From NCBI GenBank assembly GCA_040752025.1, contig JBFMFR010000039.1, positions 1 to 64,000 of the forward strand: a stretch of 64,000 bases of DNA, read 5' to 3'. This document shows, piece by piece, positions 7,584 to 16,877 of the stretch (the first letter of the stretch is position 1; every line of letters begins with the position of its first letter). Below the pieces are notes generated by a model, which had not been told where the DNA came from, ran no database searches, and saw only the letters and a program-made list of their open reading frames with translations. The position numbers and the translations under genes are program-made. Origin of the DNA: JBFMFR01 sp040752025. GTDB taxonomy: Bacteria > Chloroflexota > Anaerolineae > Anaerolineales > UBA4823.

Positions 7584-9779
7584 ATGAAGAGACTCATCCG
7601 ATATTCTATCCCGATACTTATTATCCTTTTCCAGCTTCCGCTGGCTGGATGCACGGCGGCACAGACACCTGAGGCAACGCCGGGGGTGACATCAACCTTA
7701 GAAATTTCAGCGACTGCTACTTCAACCTTAACACCTGAACCAACGGAAACGCTAACTCCAACGCAAACGAATACACCCACGATCACCCTAACGCCTACCA
7801 TCACACCAACCCCTGTTCCACAGGTGATTTCACTCGATAACTTGTCTGGCCTGAAAGAGATGTTTCGATTTGGAAAGGGCAAGTTAGAAGAGATTGCCTT
7901 TTGGCCTGATCAAGATACTTTGGCAGTGGTCACTCAAGCCGGGATTTATTTTTACGAGTACGAAACGTTGGAAGAAAAGAGACACGTACTGGCCCCTGCG
8001 GGGAATATGCTGTTCTCCGCTGCATTGCATCCTGATGGGCATACTGTCGCTTCTGCAAATCAACAAGATCAGAAAGTCATGCTGTGGGACGCCAATACGG
8101 GTGAAGTGTTACGTCAATACAACGGTGGAGAGGCGATTGATTTCAGCTCTGATGGAAAACTACTGGCATCGGGCAACCAGGATCGTACGTACCTATGGTC
8201 CCTTGAAACAGGCAAATTAGTCAGGACGTTCGATGGCGCAGCCTGTGATGTAAAAATCAGCCCAGATGGAAAATCTCTGGCTACATTGGGATGTGGAGGA
8301 TCCGGCGAGAAAGCGAATTCGAGACTATGGGATCTCGAATCGGGTGAATTATTGAAAACCATCTCGTTCCCCGGATTCTATGACGATCTGTTTTTTAGCC
8401 CAGATGGGCGCTACCTGGCAGTCAATGGCTACAGGGACATTACCCTTTGGGATGTGTCAACCATGACGTACAAAAAACTATCCGGGCACAATGCCCGCGT
8501 CGGCGGAATCGCTTTTAGCCCAGACAGCCGGACGATGGCATCGGCGATCGGTTATGATCGAGAAGCGCCGGAAATTGGAGAGAGCATGCTCTTATGGGAT
8601 TTGGAAACCGGGAAGAAATTAAAGAGACTCCAGCCGGAACGCGCCTACGCCCTGCTGTTCAGCCCGGATTCTACGCAACTCATCAGCATGTATTCGGGCG
8701 TCAAAAAGATCGATATCGAGAAGAATGCTGTGCTGGATTCGCTATGGGATTTTTATTACGCTCCAGGCTCCTGGCTGCCGACCGGTCAGAAATTATTGCT
8801 TCAAACCGTCTTCGAAGGGAAAACGATCGAACGGCTGTGGGATTTCGAAACGAGCCGGTTCGAAGAACTTCAAATTGCTGGAAGCTCGCTTGGGTTTTCG
8901 CCAGACGGAAGTCTGCTGGCAGCTCTCGACACAATTCGGGGGCCGGCTGATCCATATTACTCCGGGGAAAACGTGGTGTATTTGTATGATGTGGGAAGCG
9001 GAAAGCTGGTACACACTCTAAAGTGGAAAGGAATGACCTCTGGCGTAATCTCCCCAGAATTCAGCCCGGATGGCGCGTTGTTTGCATATGGGGGCAGACA
9101 TATGCCGAAAAACAGCCCAGAAAGCATGAACTACATTAGAGTCTGGGATACTCAAACCGGAGAACTCTACCGAGAGTTCAATCACAAAGGCTTCAACCAA
9201 CTGGCTTTCAGCTCAGACGGCCAGATGCTAGCAACGGTTGGATCGACACAACTCAAAATCTGGGACCTATCGACCGGCGAAGCCCTCAAGGAGTTATTTC
9301 AAGCAGGCGAGATCGATGCTGTGGCGATCAGCCCAGATGGGAATTACATCGCCACTGGCTCTAAAGCCTCGATCGAAATCTGGGATGCGAGAACCTTCGA
9401 GCCGGTGAGATCGATCAAAACCCAAGCACTGCGCCTTTCCTTCTCCGAAGGCAGCCCCTATCTGTTTTCTGTTTCCTGGCCAGGCAGCGGGTTTGACAGG
9501 AAAGGAGTAGTAGAAACCTGGAACACAAACTTATGGCAAAGGTACAGGAGTATTTCTCCTGGGTATAATCAAATCCAAATTAACCCTAAAGGGATGGTAG
9601 TGTCCAGCGCGAGGTATGGGCAAGGAGTCCAAGTGTGGAGCGCAATGACCGGAGAAATGCTGAAAGAGCTCGACCTGTTCATCTATCATCTTTACTACCC
9701 ATTCAGCGCCGATGGGCGTTTTTTAGCATTCGCCTCATACGATGGAACCGTGCGAGTCTTCGGCGTTCCAGGCAAGTAA
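7584..9779 (+). CDS. WD40-like repeat lipoprotein
   Basis: 731 residues. The N-terminus MKRLIRYSIPILIILF ends in the lipobox LAGC (Cys23), followed by a Thr/Pro-rich linker to about residue 80, so the protein should sit on the outer face of the membrane. The rest is a series of WD40/YVTN-like blades with FSPDG and LWDxxTG motifs (about 10-14 blades, probably two propellers). The ORF is open from 7515, but 7584 has GAGGG before it and gives a proper signal peptide; the upstream codons are the hsdR-start copy. It is the last cargo gene before hsdR. Blade proteins bind partners rather than catalyse, and the partner is unknown. Confidence 0.85.
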   Translation: MKRLIRYSIPILIILFQLPLAGCTAAQTPEATPGVTSTLEISATATSTLTPEPTETLTPTQTNTPTITLTPTITPTPVPQVISLDNLSGLKEMFRFGKGKLEEIAFWPDQDTLAVVTQAGIYFYEYETLEEKRHVLAPAGNMLFSAALHPDGHTVASANQQDQKVMLWDANTGEVLRQYNGGEAIDFSSDGKLLASGNQDRTYLWSLETGKLVRTFDGAACDVKISPDGKSLATLGCGGSGEKANSRLWDLESGELLKTISFPGFYDDLFFSPDGRYLAVNGYRDITLWDVSTMTYKKLSGHNARVGGIAFSPDSRTMASAIGYDREAPEIGESMLLWDLETGKKLKRLQPERAYALLFSPDSTQLISMYSGVKKIDIEKNAVLDSLWDFYYAPGSWLPTGQKLLLQTVFEGKTIERLWDFETSRFEELQIAGSSLGFSPDGSLLAALDTIRGPADPYYSGENVVYLYDVGSGKLVHTLKWKGMTSGVISPEFSPDGALFAYGGRHMPKNSPESMNYIRVWDTQTGELYREFNHKGFNQLAFSSDGQMLATVGSTQLKIWDLSTGEALKELFQAGEIDAVAISPDGNYIATGSKASIEIWDARTFEPVRSIKTQALRLSFSEGSPYLFSVSWPGSGFDRKGVVETWNTNLWQRYRSISPGYNQIQINPKGMVVSSARYGQGVQVWSAMTGEMLKELDLFIYHLYYPFSADGRFLAFASYDGTVRVFGVPGK

Positions 9780-9789
9780 AACAAACACC

Positions 9790-12700
9790 ATGGTGATCTC
9801 CTACCGCGAAGAACTGATCTCTCAAATCCCGGCCGCCCGGCTGCTGATCGCCCTGGGCTACCAGTACCTGAGCCCGGCGCAGGCGCTGGAACTGCGCGGC
9901 GGGCGGGAGCGCAACGTGCTGCTCACGGGGGCGCTGGAGGACTGGCTGAGCGCCCACAACCGCTACACCTACAAAGACCGGGAATACGCCTTTACGCCGG
10001 CCGCCATCCAGGAAGCGACCCGCCGCCTGAGCGACATCACGCTCAATGAGGGCCTGGTGCGCAGCAACGAGCGGGTCTTCGACCTGCTCACGCTGGGCAT
10101 CTCGCTGCCGCAAAGCGTGGCGGGCGATACGCGCAGCTATTCGCTGCGCTACATCGACTGGGAACACCCGCAGAACAACGTCTATCACGTTACGGAAGAA
10201 TTCAGCGTCGAGCGCGAAGGCTCGCACCAGACGCGCCGCCCGGATATCATATGTTTTGTGAACGGCATCCCGTTAGCAGTGATCGAGTGCAAGCGCCCGG
10301 ATTTGCAGGTGGAGGCGGGCGGGCTGCCCTACGAGGAAGCGATCAGCCAGCACCTGCGCAACCAGAAGGAAGGCGAAATCCGGCATTTGTTCGCCTACGC
10401 GCAGGCGCTGCTGGCGGTGAGCACCAACCACGCGGCCTACGCCACGACGGGCACGCCGAAGAAGTTCTGGTCGGCGTGGAAGGAAGAAGACCCGGGGGCG
10501 CACGAGGCGCGCGTGCAGGCGCTGATCAACCAGCCGATGCCGGAAGGGCTGGGAGAGGCCTTCTACGCGTGGCGCGAGCAGGCGGATTGGGCGCGGGCCA
10601 CGTTCGCCCGGCAGGGACCGCGCCTGGCGACTGAGCAGGACCGGGCGATCGCCAGCCTGCTCGAGCCGGCGCGCCTGCTGGAACTGACCTACCAGTTCGT
10701 GCTTTTCGACGGCGGGAAGAAAAAGATCGCCCGCCACCAGCAGTATTTCGCGGTCAAGGCGACCCTCGAACGGGTGGCGGGGCTGAACGCGCAGGGCGAG
10801 CGCACCGGCGGGGTGATCTGGCACACGACCGGCACGGGCAAGTCGCTGACGATGGTGATGCTGGCCAAGGCGCTGGCGCTGCACCCGGGGATCATAAACC
10901 CGCGCGTGATCCTGGTGACCGACCGGGTCAATTTGGACGCGCAGATTTACAAAACGTTCAAGAGCTGCGGCAAAGCGGTGGAGCGGGCCAAATCGGGGAA
11001 AGACCTGCTCGAACTGGCGCGCTCCGAGGGGGTGGACATCATCGCCACGGTGATCAACAAGTTCGAGACGGTGGCGGACGAAAAGCTGCGCGACGATAAC
11101 CCCAACGTGTTCGTGCTGGTGGACGAAAGCCACCGCAGCCAGTACGGGCTGATCCACAGCAAGATGCGCCAGGTGTTCCGGCGGGCGTGCTACATCGGCT
11201 TCACCGGCACGCCGCTGACCCGGGGCGAGAAGGCCACGGCGCTGAAGTTCGGCAGCTTCATCCACAAGTACCCCATGCGCCAGGCGGTGGCCGACCAGGC
11301 GGTGGTGCCGCTGCTGTACGAGGGGCGGCTGGTGGAGCTGGAGCCCAACCAGGCGCAGCTCGACCGGTGGTTCGAGCGGCATACCCAGGGGCTGAGCGAG
11401 GCGCAGAAGGCCGACCTGAAGCGCAAGATGAGCCGCGAGGACGTGGTGAGCGAGGCCGACCGGCGCATCCAGGAGATCGCCTACAACCTGTCGGAGCACT
11501 TCACCCGGCATTTCAAGGACAAAGCGCTGGGCTTCAAGGCGCAACTGGCGACCGCCAGCAAGGCGACGGCGCTGCGCTACCAGAAATACATCCAGGAATG
11601 CGGGCTGCTGAGCTGCGAGGTGGTGATCTCGGCCCCGGACACGCGCGAGGGGCACGAGGACACGGACCCCGAGAAGCAGCCCGAGGTGCAGAAGTTCTGG
11701 GCGCGCATGATGGAGCGCTTCGGCAGCGAGGAAGCCTACAACCGCGAGGTGATCGAGGACTTCTCCCACGCGGAGGGCGTGGACCTGCTGATCGTGGTAG
11801 ACAAGCTGCTGGTGGGCTTCGACGAGCCGCGCAACACGGTGCTGTACATCGAAAAGCCGCTCAAAGACCACGCCATCTTGCAGGCGATTGCCCGCGTCAA
11901 CCGGCTGTTCGAGGGCAAGGAGTTCGGCTATGTAGTGGATTACCGCGGCATCCTGGGCGAACTCAACCAGGCGATCCAGACCTACGACGCACTGGCCGAC
12001 TTCGACGCCGAGGACGTGGCCGGGACGATCGCCGACGTGGCCGCAGAGGTGGAAAAGCTGCCGCAGCGGCACTCGGACCTGTGGGCGGTGTTCCGCGGGG
12101 TGAACACGCAGGACAGCGAGGCGATGGAGCGCTTCCTGGAACCCGAGGACCGGCGGCAGACGTTCTACGACGCGCTGACGGGCTTCGCCGGGACGCTCAA
12201 GGTGGCGCTGAGCACGGTGAGCTTCTACGAAAAGACCCCCGAGAAGCGCATCCAGACCTACAAGCGCGACCTGAAAGCCTTCCACAACCTGCGCGTGTCG
12301 GTGCGGCTGCGCTACGCGGAGGTGGTGGACTTCCGCGACTACGAGCAGAAGATCCGCAAGCTGCTGGACGAGCACATCGACGCCGAGGGCGTGCGGCAGC
12401 TTACCCCCGAGGTGAGCATTTTCAACGCCGAGCAGTTCGACGAACTGGTGGCGGGGCTGTCGACGCCGCGCGCCCGGGCCGAAGCGATCCTGAACCACCT
12501 GAAGCGCACCGCCCTGGAGAAGCTGGAGACCGACCCGGCCTACTACCGCAACTTCTCGCAGATGATCGAGGAGACGCTGCGGGCGATCGAGCAAGAGCGC
12601 ATGAGCGAACTGGAAGCGCTGGACTTCGCCAAAGAATTGCAGCGGCAGGAGACGAGCGGCTACCGCCAGGACGTGCCCCAACGCCTGCGCAAGCTGCGCG

Positions 12701-12975
12701 ACGCGCCGGCCTACTACGGGGTGGTGCGCGAGGCCCTGCCGGGCGACAGGCTATCGGAGGAGACACTGGCCGAGATGGTGATCCAGATCGAGGCGCAGCT
12801 CGAACGGCACAAGATCCGTGACTGGGTGGACAACGCCGACGTGCTCAACCGCATGCGCGACGCCATCGAGGATTACCTGTACGAGGTGGAGGCGGCGCAG
12901 GGCGTGCGCTTCAGCGACCTGGAACTGGACGAGATCATCGAACGGATCATCGACATCGCCCGGAAGCGCGCATGA
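9790..12975 (+). CDS. hsdR: Type I restriction enzyme, translocase/nuclease subunit HsdR
   Basis: 1061 residues; ATP-driven DNA translocation and cleavage subunit. The N-terminal nuclease has PD-(D/E)xK residues (PD at 151-152, ECK at 166-168). The superfamily 2 motor has Walker A GTGKS (348-352) and a DESH box (445-448). A C-terminal helical region follows for assembly with HsdM. All key residues are present, so it should be active. The ATG at 9790 matches the other hsdR-start copies; the frame is open further upstream but overlaps the WD40 gene. It overlaps the next gene by four bases (ATGA). It is GC-rich like hsdM, which suggests the original partner. Confidence 0.96.
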   Translation: MVISYREELISQIPAARLLIALGYQYLSPAQALELRGGRERNVLLTGALEDWLSAHNRYTYKDREYAFTPAAIQEATRRLSDITLNEGLVRSNERVFDLLTLGISLPQSVAGDTRSYSLRYIDWEHPQNNVYHVTEEFSVEREGSHQTRRPDIICFVNGIPLAVIECKRPDLQVEAGGLPYEEAISQHLRNQKEGEIRHLFAYAQALLAVSTNHAAYATTGTPKKFWSAWKEEDPGAHEARVQALINQPMPEGLGEAFYAWREQADWARATFARQGPRLATEQDRAIASLLEPARLLELTYQFVLFDGGKKKIARHQQYFAVKATLERVAGLNAQGERTGGVIWHTTGTGKSLTMVMLAKALALHPGIINPRVILVTDRVNLDAQIYKTFKSCGKAVERAKSGKDLLELARSEGVDIIATVINKFETVADEKLRDDNPNVFVLVDESHRSQYGLIHSKMRQVFRRACYIGFTGTPLTRGEKATALKFGSFIHKYPMRQAVADQAVVPLLYEGRLVELEPNQAQLDRWFERHTQGLSEAQKADLKRKMSREDVVSEADRRIQEIAYNLSEHFTRHFKDKALGFKAQLATASKATALRYQKYIQECGLLSCEVVISAPDTREGHEDTDPEKQPEVQKFWARMMERFGSEEAYNREVIEDFSHAEGVDLLIVVDKLLVGFDEPRNTVLYIEKPLKDHAILQAIARVNRLFEGKEFGYVVDYRGILGELNQAIQTYDALADFDAEDVAGTIADVAAEVEKLPQRHSDLWAVFRGVNTQDSEAMERFLEPEDRRQTFYDALTGFAGTLKVALSTVSFYEKTPEKRIQTYKRDLKAFHNLRVSVRLRYAEVVDFRDYEQKIRKLLDEHIDAEGVRQLTPEVSIFNAEQFDELVAGLSTPRARAEAILNHLKRTALEKLETDPAYYRNFSQMIEETLRAIEQERMSELEALDFAKELQRQETSGYRQDVPQRLRKLRDAPAYYGVVREALPGDRLSEETLAEMVIQIEAQLERHKIRDWVDNADVLNRMRDAIEDYLYEVEAAQGVRFSDLELDEIIERIIDIARKRA

Positions 12976-13697
12976 GCGAGCAGTCCAGCCAGCACGCCCT
13001 GGCCTACGGGGCGACCACGATCGCCTACCAGCTCAGTTTCACAACGCGCCAGGACGTGGCGATCCACGTGCACCCGGACACGCGCGTGACGGTGGAGGCT
13101 CCGCTGGACAGCGAGTTCGCCCAGGTGGAGGCGCGGGTGCGCAAGCGCGCCGCCTGGATCGTGCGGCAGCAGCGCAATTTCCGGCGCTATTCCTACGAAA
13201 TCCCGCCGCGCCAGTATGTGAGCGGAGAATCGCACCGCTACCTGGGGCGACAGTACCGCTTGAAGGTGCTGCAATGCGAGGGGCGCAAGGAAAGCGTGAC
13301 GATGGACCGCGAGCGCATCCTGGTCTACGCCCGCACCCCGGGCGACCGGGAGCGCATCCGCAAGCTGGTGGACGACTGGCACCGCCAGCAGGCCCGGCTG
13401 GTGTTCGCCGGGCGTGTGGAGCTGTGGCAGCCGCGCTTCGAGCGCTACGGGGTCCAGGGCCCGCAGGTGGTCGTGCGGCGGATGAACTCCCGCTGGGGGA
13501 GCTGCACGGCGCAAGGGAAGATTACGCTGAATTTGAAGCTGATCCAGGTGCCGAAGCGGTTGATCGATTACGTGGTGGTGCATGAGCTGTGCCACCTGGT
13601 GGAGAACAATCACGGGGAGGGGTTCTACGCGCTGATGAGAAGGATGATGCCGGATTGGGAGGGGAGGCGGGAGGGGTTGAATGGGTTTGAGTTTTAG
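12972..13697 (+). CDS. YgjP-like zinc metallopeptidase-domain protein
   Basis: 241 residues of the YgjP/DUF45 (SprT-like, M48-type) family. The C-terminal half has NSRWGSC followed by the zinc-binding helix HELCHLVENNH and a conserved downstream W. Genes of this family are often the last gene of type I restriction operons. Here the start overlaps the hsdR stop (ATGA at 12972). The substrate is unknown; proteolysis of restriction subunits or of DNA-bound protein is a guess. Confidence 0.9.
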   Translation: MSEQSSQHALAYGATTIAYQLSFTTRQDVAIHVHPDTRVTVEAPLDSEFAQVEARVRKRAAWIVRQQRNFRRYSYEIPPRQYVSGESHRYLGRQYRLKVLQCEGRKESVTMDRERILVYARTPGDRERIRKLVDDWHRQQARLVFAGRVELWQPRFERYGVQGPQVVVRRMNSRWGSCTAQGKITLNLKLIQVPKRLIDYVVVHELCHLVENNHGEGFYALMRRMMPDWEGRREGLNGFEF

Positions 13698-13716
13698 AGG
13701 AGGCGTGAGGGAAACA

Positions 13717-14082
13717 AGTGCAACGCACGAAAAGCACGTGCGCCGCACCGGGGGAGGGTGCGTTGCACTTGCAGAGTGCGATGCACCTGGGTTGGCGAGG
13801 GGAAACAGGTGCAACGCACGAAGTACACGTGCATCGCACCGGGGAGGGGTGGAGGGTGCGGCACCTGGCTCCAGCGAGGGAAACAAGTGCAACGCACGAA
13901 AAGCACGTGCGTCGCACTGAGGAAGGGTGCGTTGCACTTGCAGAGTGCGATGCACCTGGGTTGGCGAGGGGGAACAGGTGCAACGCACGAAGTACACGTG
14001 CATCGCACCGGGGAGGGGTGGAGGGTGCGGCACCTGGCTCCAGCGAGGAAAACAACGCACGAAAAGCATGTGCGCCGCACTG
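13717..14082. repeat. REP-type palindrome array with 169-bp tandem duplication
   Basis: About eight short palindromic units (roughly 30-33 bp) with the ends GGTGCAACGCAC and GTGCATCGCACC in both orientations, for example at 13717, 13758, 13808, 13887, 13927, 13977 and 14051. A block of 169 bp holding several units is repeated in tandem (13718 matches 13887, 13808 matches 13977) with a partial third copy. The units look like repetitive extragenic palindromes arranged as a mosaic element. They fill the gap between the restriction operon and the REP-associated transposase. Confidence 0.85.
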
Positions 14083-14101
14083 GGTGCAGGTAGGAGGTAG
14101 T

Positions 14102-14689
14102 ATGTCTTCGAGAAGGCCCGATTACGACCCAGGACAGTTCTACCATATCTATAATCGCGGGGCGCATGGTGTTTCGATTTTCCGCGAGCAGGATAATTAT
14201 CTATACGTGCTGCGCAAAGTCAAGCGCTATGCGGTCGATTTTTCGTTGAGCGTGATTGCTTATTGCCTGATGCCCAACCATTACCATTTCCTGGTACGGC
14301 AGGAGGCGGATCATGGCGCGGGTTTGCTGCCGCAGCGCGTTTTCAACAGCTACAGCAAGGCTTATAACCTGCGCTACCAGCACAGCGGCACATTGTTCCA
14401 GGGGCCATATCAGGCGATTCATATCACGCAGGAGAGCCATTTACTGCACCTGTGCCGTTACATCCATGCTAACCCGGTCAAAGATGGCCTGGTCAGTGGG
14501 TTGGAGGATTGGCCGTACTCGAATTATCTCGAATGGATTGGGGCTCGCCCTGGGGTGCTGGTAGATCGAGAGTTTGTCCAGGCGCATTTCCCGGAACCGT
14601 GCAGTTATGCTGATTTCGTTGGCGATTTTTTGAAGCATCGCACTTTGCCGGAGGAGGTCAGGATGTATTTGGAGCGGCTGGAGGGATGA
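14102..14689 (+). CDS. REP-associated tyrosine transposase (RAYT, Y1 family)
   Basis: 195 residues. The HUH motif is visible in MPNHYHF, and the helix with the presumed catalytic tyrosine in CRYIHANPVK; other family marks are YHIYNRG near the start and GTLFQGPY. These single-strand transposases recognise REP palindromes and help spread them. GTAGGAGGTAG lies just before the ATG at 14102; a longer open frame upstream is only REP sequence. REP units lie on both sides (13717-14082 and 14693-14776). Confidence 0.93.
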   Translation: MSSRRPDYDPGQFYHIYNRGAHGVSIFREQDNYLYVLRKVKRYAVDFSLSVIAYCLMPNHYHFLVRQEADHGAGLLPQRVFNSYSKAYNLRYQHSGTLFQGPYQAIHITQESHLLHLCRYIHANPVKDGLVSGLEDWPYSNYLEWIGARPGVLVDREFVQAHFPEPCSYADFVGDFLKHRTLPEEVRMYLERLEG

Positions 14690-14692
14690 GAG

Positions 14693-14776
14693 GTGCGTTG
14701 CACTTGCAAAGTGCGATGCACCTGGGGCTGGCGAGGGGGGACAGGTGCAACGCACGAAGTACACGTGCATCGCACC
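14693..14776. repeat. REP palindrome pair downstream of RAYT
   Basis: Two units in opposite orientation (14693-14722 and 14744-14776) with the same ends as the upstream array. The second unit is almost identical to 13808-13840 and 13977-14009. Confidence 0.85.
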
Positions 14777-14807
14777 TGAGGAATGGCAATATATCCATGG
14801 TGGCAAA

Positions 14808-16877
14808 ATGAAAAAACAGGCTCAACTCTATTTAGAAACCATGCTCGGCCCCGGCAGCCAGTTCCGAGATGGGCAGTGGGAAGCGATCGAAGCCGTGGCA
14901 GTTCACCGCCAGCGAGCGCTGGTGGTGCAGCGCACCGGCTGGGGCAAGAGCATTGTGTATTTCCTGGCCACCAAGCTGCTGCGCGAACAGGGCGCCGGGC
15001 CAACGCTGCTGATCAGCCCACTGCTCTCGCTGATGCGCAACCAGATCGCCATGGCCGAGCGAATTGGCATCCGGGCCAGCACAATTCACAGCACAAACCA
15101 GAAAGATTGGGCGCAAGTCGAAGAAGCCTTGCGCTGCAATGAATGCGATATTCTATTGATTTCACCAGAACGGCTCAACAATCCCCGCTTTATCCAACAA
15201 GTATTACCCGATATTGCCGGAAAGATCGGGTTGTTTGTTGTAGATGAAGCCCACTGCATTTCAGATTGGGGGCATGATTTTCGCCCGGACTATCGCCGCA
15301 TCACGCGCATTATCCAAATGCTGCCGGCTGGCGTACCTGTTTTGGGAACAACCGCCACAGCCAATGACCGCGTGGTGGCAGATGTGGCGGCGCAGCTTGG
15401 CCCCAATCTAATGATACAGCGCGGCCCGTTGGCGCGCGCCTCACTGCACCTTCAAGCCATCCGCCTGGCAAACCAAAGTGAGCGCCTGGCCTGGCTGGTG
15501 GAGAACCTGCCCAAATTGCAAGGGAGCGGAGCGATCTACTGCCTGACCGTTCCTGATACCGAACGTGTGGCAGCCTGGCTGCGCCTGAAAGGCTTCCCTG
15601 CCAAAGCTTATCATGCCGGGGATGATGCGGGTTTAAATCGTCCTGAGTTGGAAGAGGCCTTCCTGCGCAATGATATTCGCATTCTGGTAGCGACAGTTGC
15701 CCTGGGGATGGGTTTTGATAAGCCGGATATCGGTTTTGTCATCCACTTTCAGCGCCCGGGGTCTGTAGTAGCTTACTATCAACAAGTTGGCCGCGCTGGT
15801 CGTTCTTTAGATAAGGCATACGGTATCCTGCTGAGCGGGGTGGAGGATGATGAGATCCAGAATTATTTCATCGACTCGGCCTTTCCAAGCACGCGCACCA
15901 TGCTTGATATCCTGGCAGCTCTGGAGCAAAACGAAGGTCTGGGGCTGTATGAGCTTCTGTCGCGCGTGAACGTCACTGCTTCTATGGCTGAAAAAGCGCT
16001 CAAGCTGCTTGAAGTCGATGGCGCCGTGGGGATGTCTTATGCTCATAAAACTGTTTACTTTCGCACACCAAATCCCTGGCAGCCCGATGCCGAGCGCGTG
16101 GAACGCATCTTGAACCTTCGCCGGGCTGAACTGGCTCAAATACAGGCCTATGTTTCTCACCCTGGCTGCCTGATGGAATTTCTGCAGCGCGCCCTGGATG
16201 ATCCAAACCCTCAGCCCTGTGGGCGCTGCGCCAACTGCCAGGGCAAAGGCTTTTCCAGCGAGGTTTCCCGAGAGCTTGTGATCGAGGCCGAGACTTTTCT
16301 GAAAGGCGCGACCATCCTGATTCAACCGCGCAAACGCTGGCCGGTTGGGTTATTCCCGGAGCAAAAACCAACCATCCCATCTGAAGTGCAAAACGCCGAG
16401 GGTCGCTCATTGTGTTACTACGGCGATGCGGGTTGGGGAAAGTTGGTACGGAATGGGAAATATCGAGATGGGCAGTTCTCCGATGATCTGGTGACGGCCG
16501 CAGCACATGTGATCCGGGATCTGTGGAAGCCAGAGATAGCCTGGGTGACAGCTATTCCATCTCGCCGGCATCCGCACCTGGTTCCCGACCTGGCGCAACG
16601 TTTAGCCCAACAACTGAAAATCCCCTTCTACGCAGCGTTGGAACGAGTAAGCGATGCTCCTGAGCAGAAAACGATGCAGAACAGCAGCATGCAGGCACGC
16701 AATGTCATAGGTACTTTGGACGTAAGAGGCGAAATTCTCAACGAGCCTGTATTGTTAGTAGATGATATCCTGGATTCAGGCTGGACTCTAACGATGGCCG
16801 GTTACCTGCTGCGGAAGCATGGCAGTGGGCTAGTTTATCCATTTACACTGGCGCAAGCCACTGGAAGGAACACATGA
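14808..16877 (+). CDS. RecQ-family helicase fused to a phosphoribosyltransferase domain
   Basis: 689 residues. The RecQ core has Walker A TGWGKS (about 43-48), DEAH at 146-149 followed by CISDWGHDF, and motif VI QQVGRAGR. A four-cysteine zinc site follows (C454 plus CGRCANC). After about residue 500 the protein becomes a type I phosphoribosyltransferase (ComF-like) with the PRPP loop VDDILDSG (651-658). The expected activities are 3'-5' DNA unwinding plus binding of a ribosyl phosphate. The ATG at 14808 begins MKKQAQLYLE. Its stop overlaps the DprA-like gene (ATGA). Such helicase/PRTase-DprA pairs are, as I recall, predicted defence or DNA-uptake modules; this is not checked. Confidence 0.88.
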   Translation: MKKQAQLYLETMLGPGSQFRDGQWEAIEAVAVHRQRALVVQRTGWGKSIVYFLATKLLREQGAGPTLLISPLLSLMRNQIAMAERIGIRASTIHSTNQKDWAQVEEALRCNECDILLISPERLNNPRFIQQVLPDIAGKIGLFVVDEAHCISDWGHDFRPDYRRITRIIQMLPAGVPVLGTTATANDRVVADVAAQLGPNLMIQRGPLARASLHLQAIRLANQSERLAWLVENLPKLQGSGAIYCLTVPDTERVAAWLRLKGFPAKAYHAGDDAGLNRPELEEAFLRNDIRILVATVALGMGFDKPDIGFVIHFQRPGSVVAYYQQVGRAGRSLDKAYGILLSGVEDDEIQNYFIDSAFPSTRTMLDILAALEQNEGLGLYELLSRVNVTASMAEKALKLLEVDGAVGMSYAHKTVYFRTPNPWQPDAERVERILNLRRAELAQIQAYVSHPGCLMEFLQRALDDPNPQPCGRCANCQGKGFSSEVSRELVIEAETFLKGATILIQPRKRWPVGLFPEQKPTIPSEVQNAEGRSLCYYGDAGWGKLVRNGKYRDGQFSDDLVTAAAHVIRDLWKPEIAWVTAIPSRRHPHLVPDLAQRLAQQLKIPFYAALERVSDAPEQKTMQNSSMQARNVIGTLDVRGEILNEPVLLVDDILDSGWTLTMAGYLLRKHGSGLVYPFTLAQATGRNT

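Noticed and set aside
10273..12681. Long antisense open frame (802 codons) opposite hsdR
   Set aside because: An artefact of GC-rich codons in hsdR, which has all catalytic motifs; the same holds for antisense frames opposite hsdM (2110-3642) and the permease (18524-20791).
13717..14082. Array that could be mistaken for CRISPR
   Set aside because: Units are palindromes in both orientations with a 169-bp higher-order period, spacing is irregular and no cas genes are near. A RAYT gene follows, so REP is the better call.
13718..14101. N-terminal extension of the RAYT frame
   Set aside because: The extra 128 codons are only translated REP palindromes; a strong ribosome site precedes ATG 14102.
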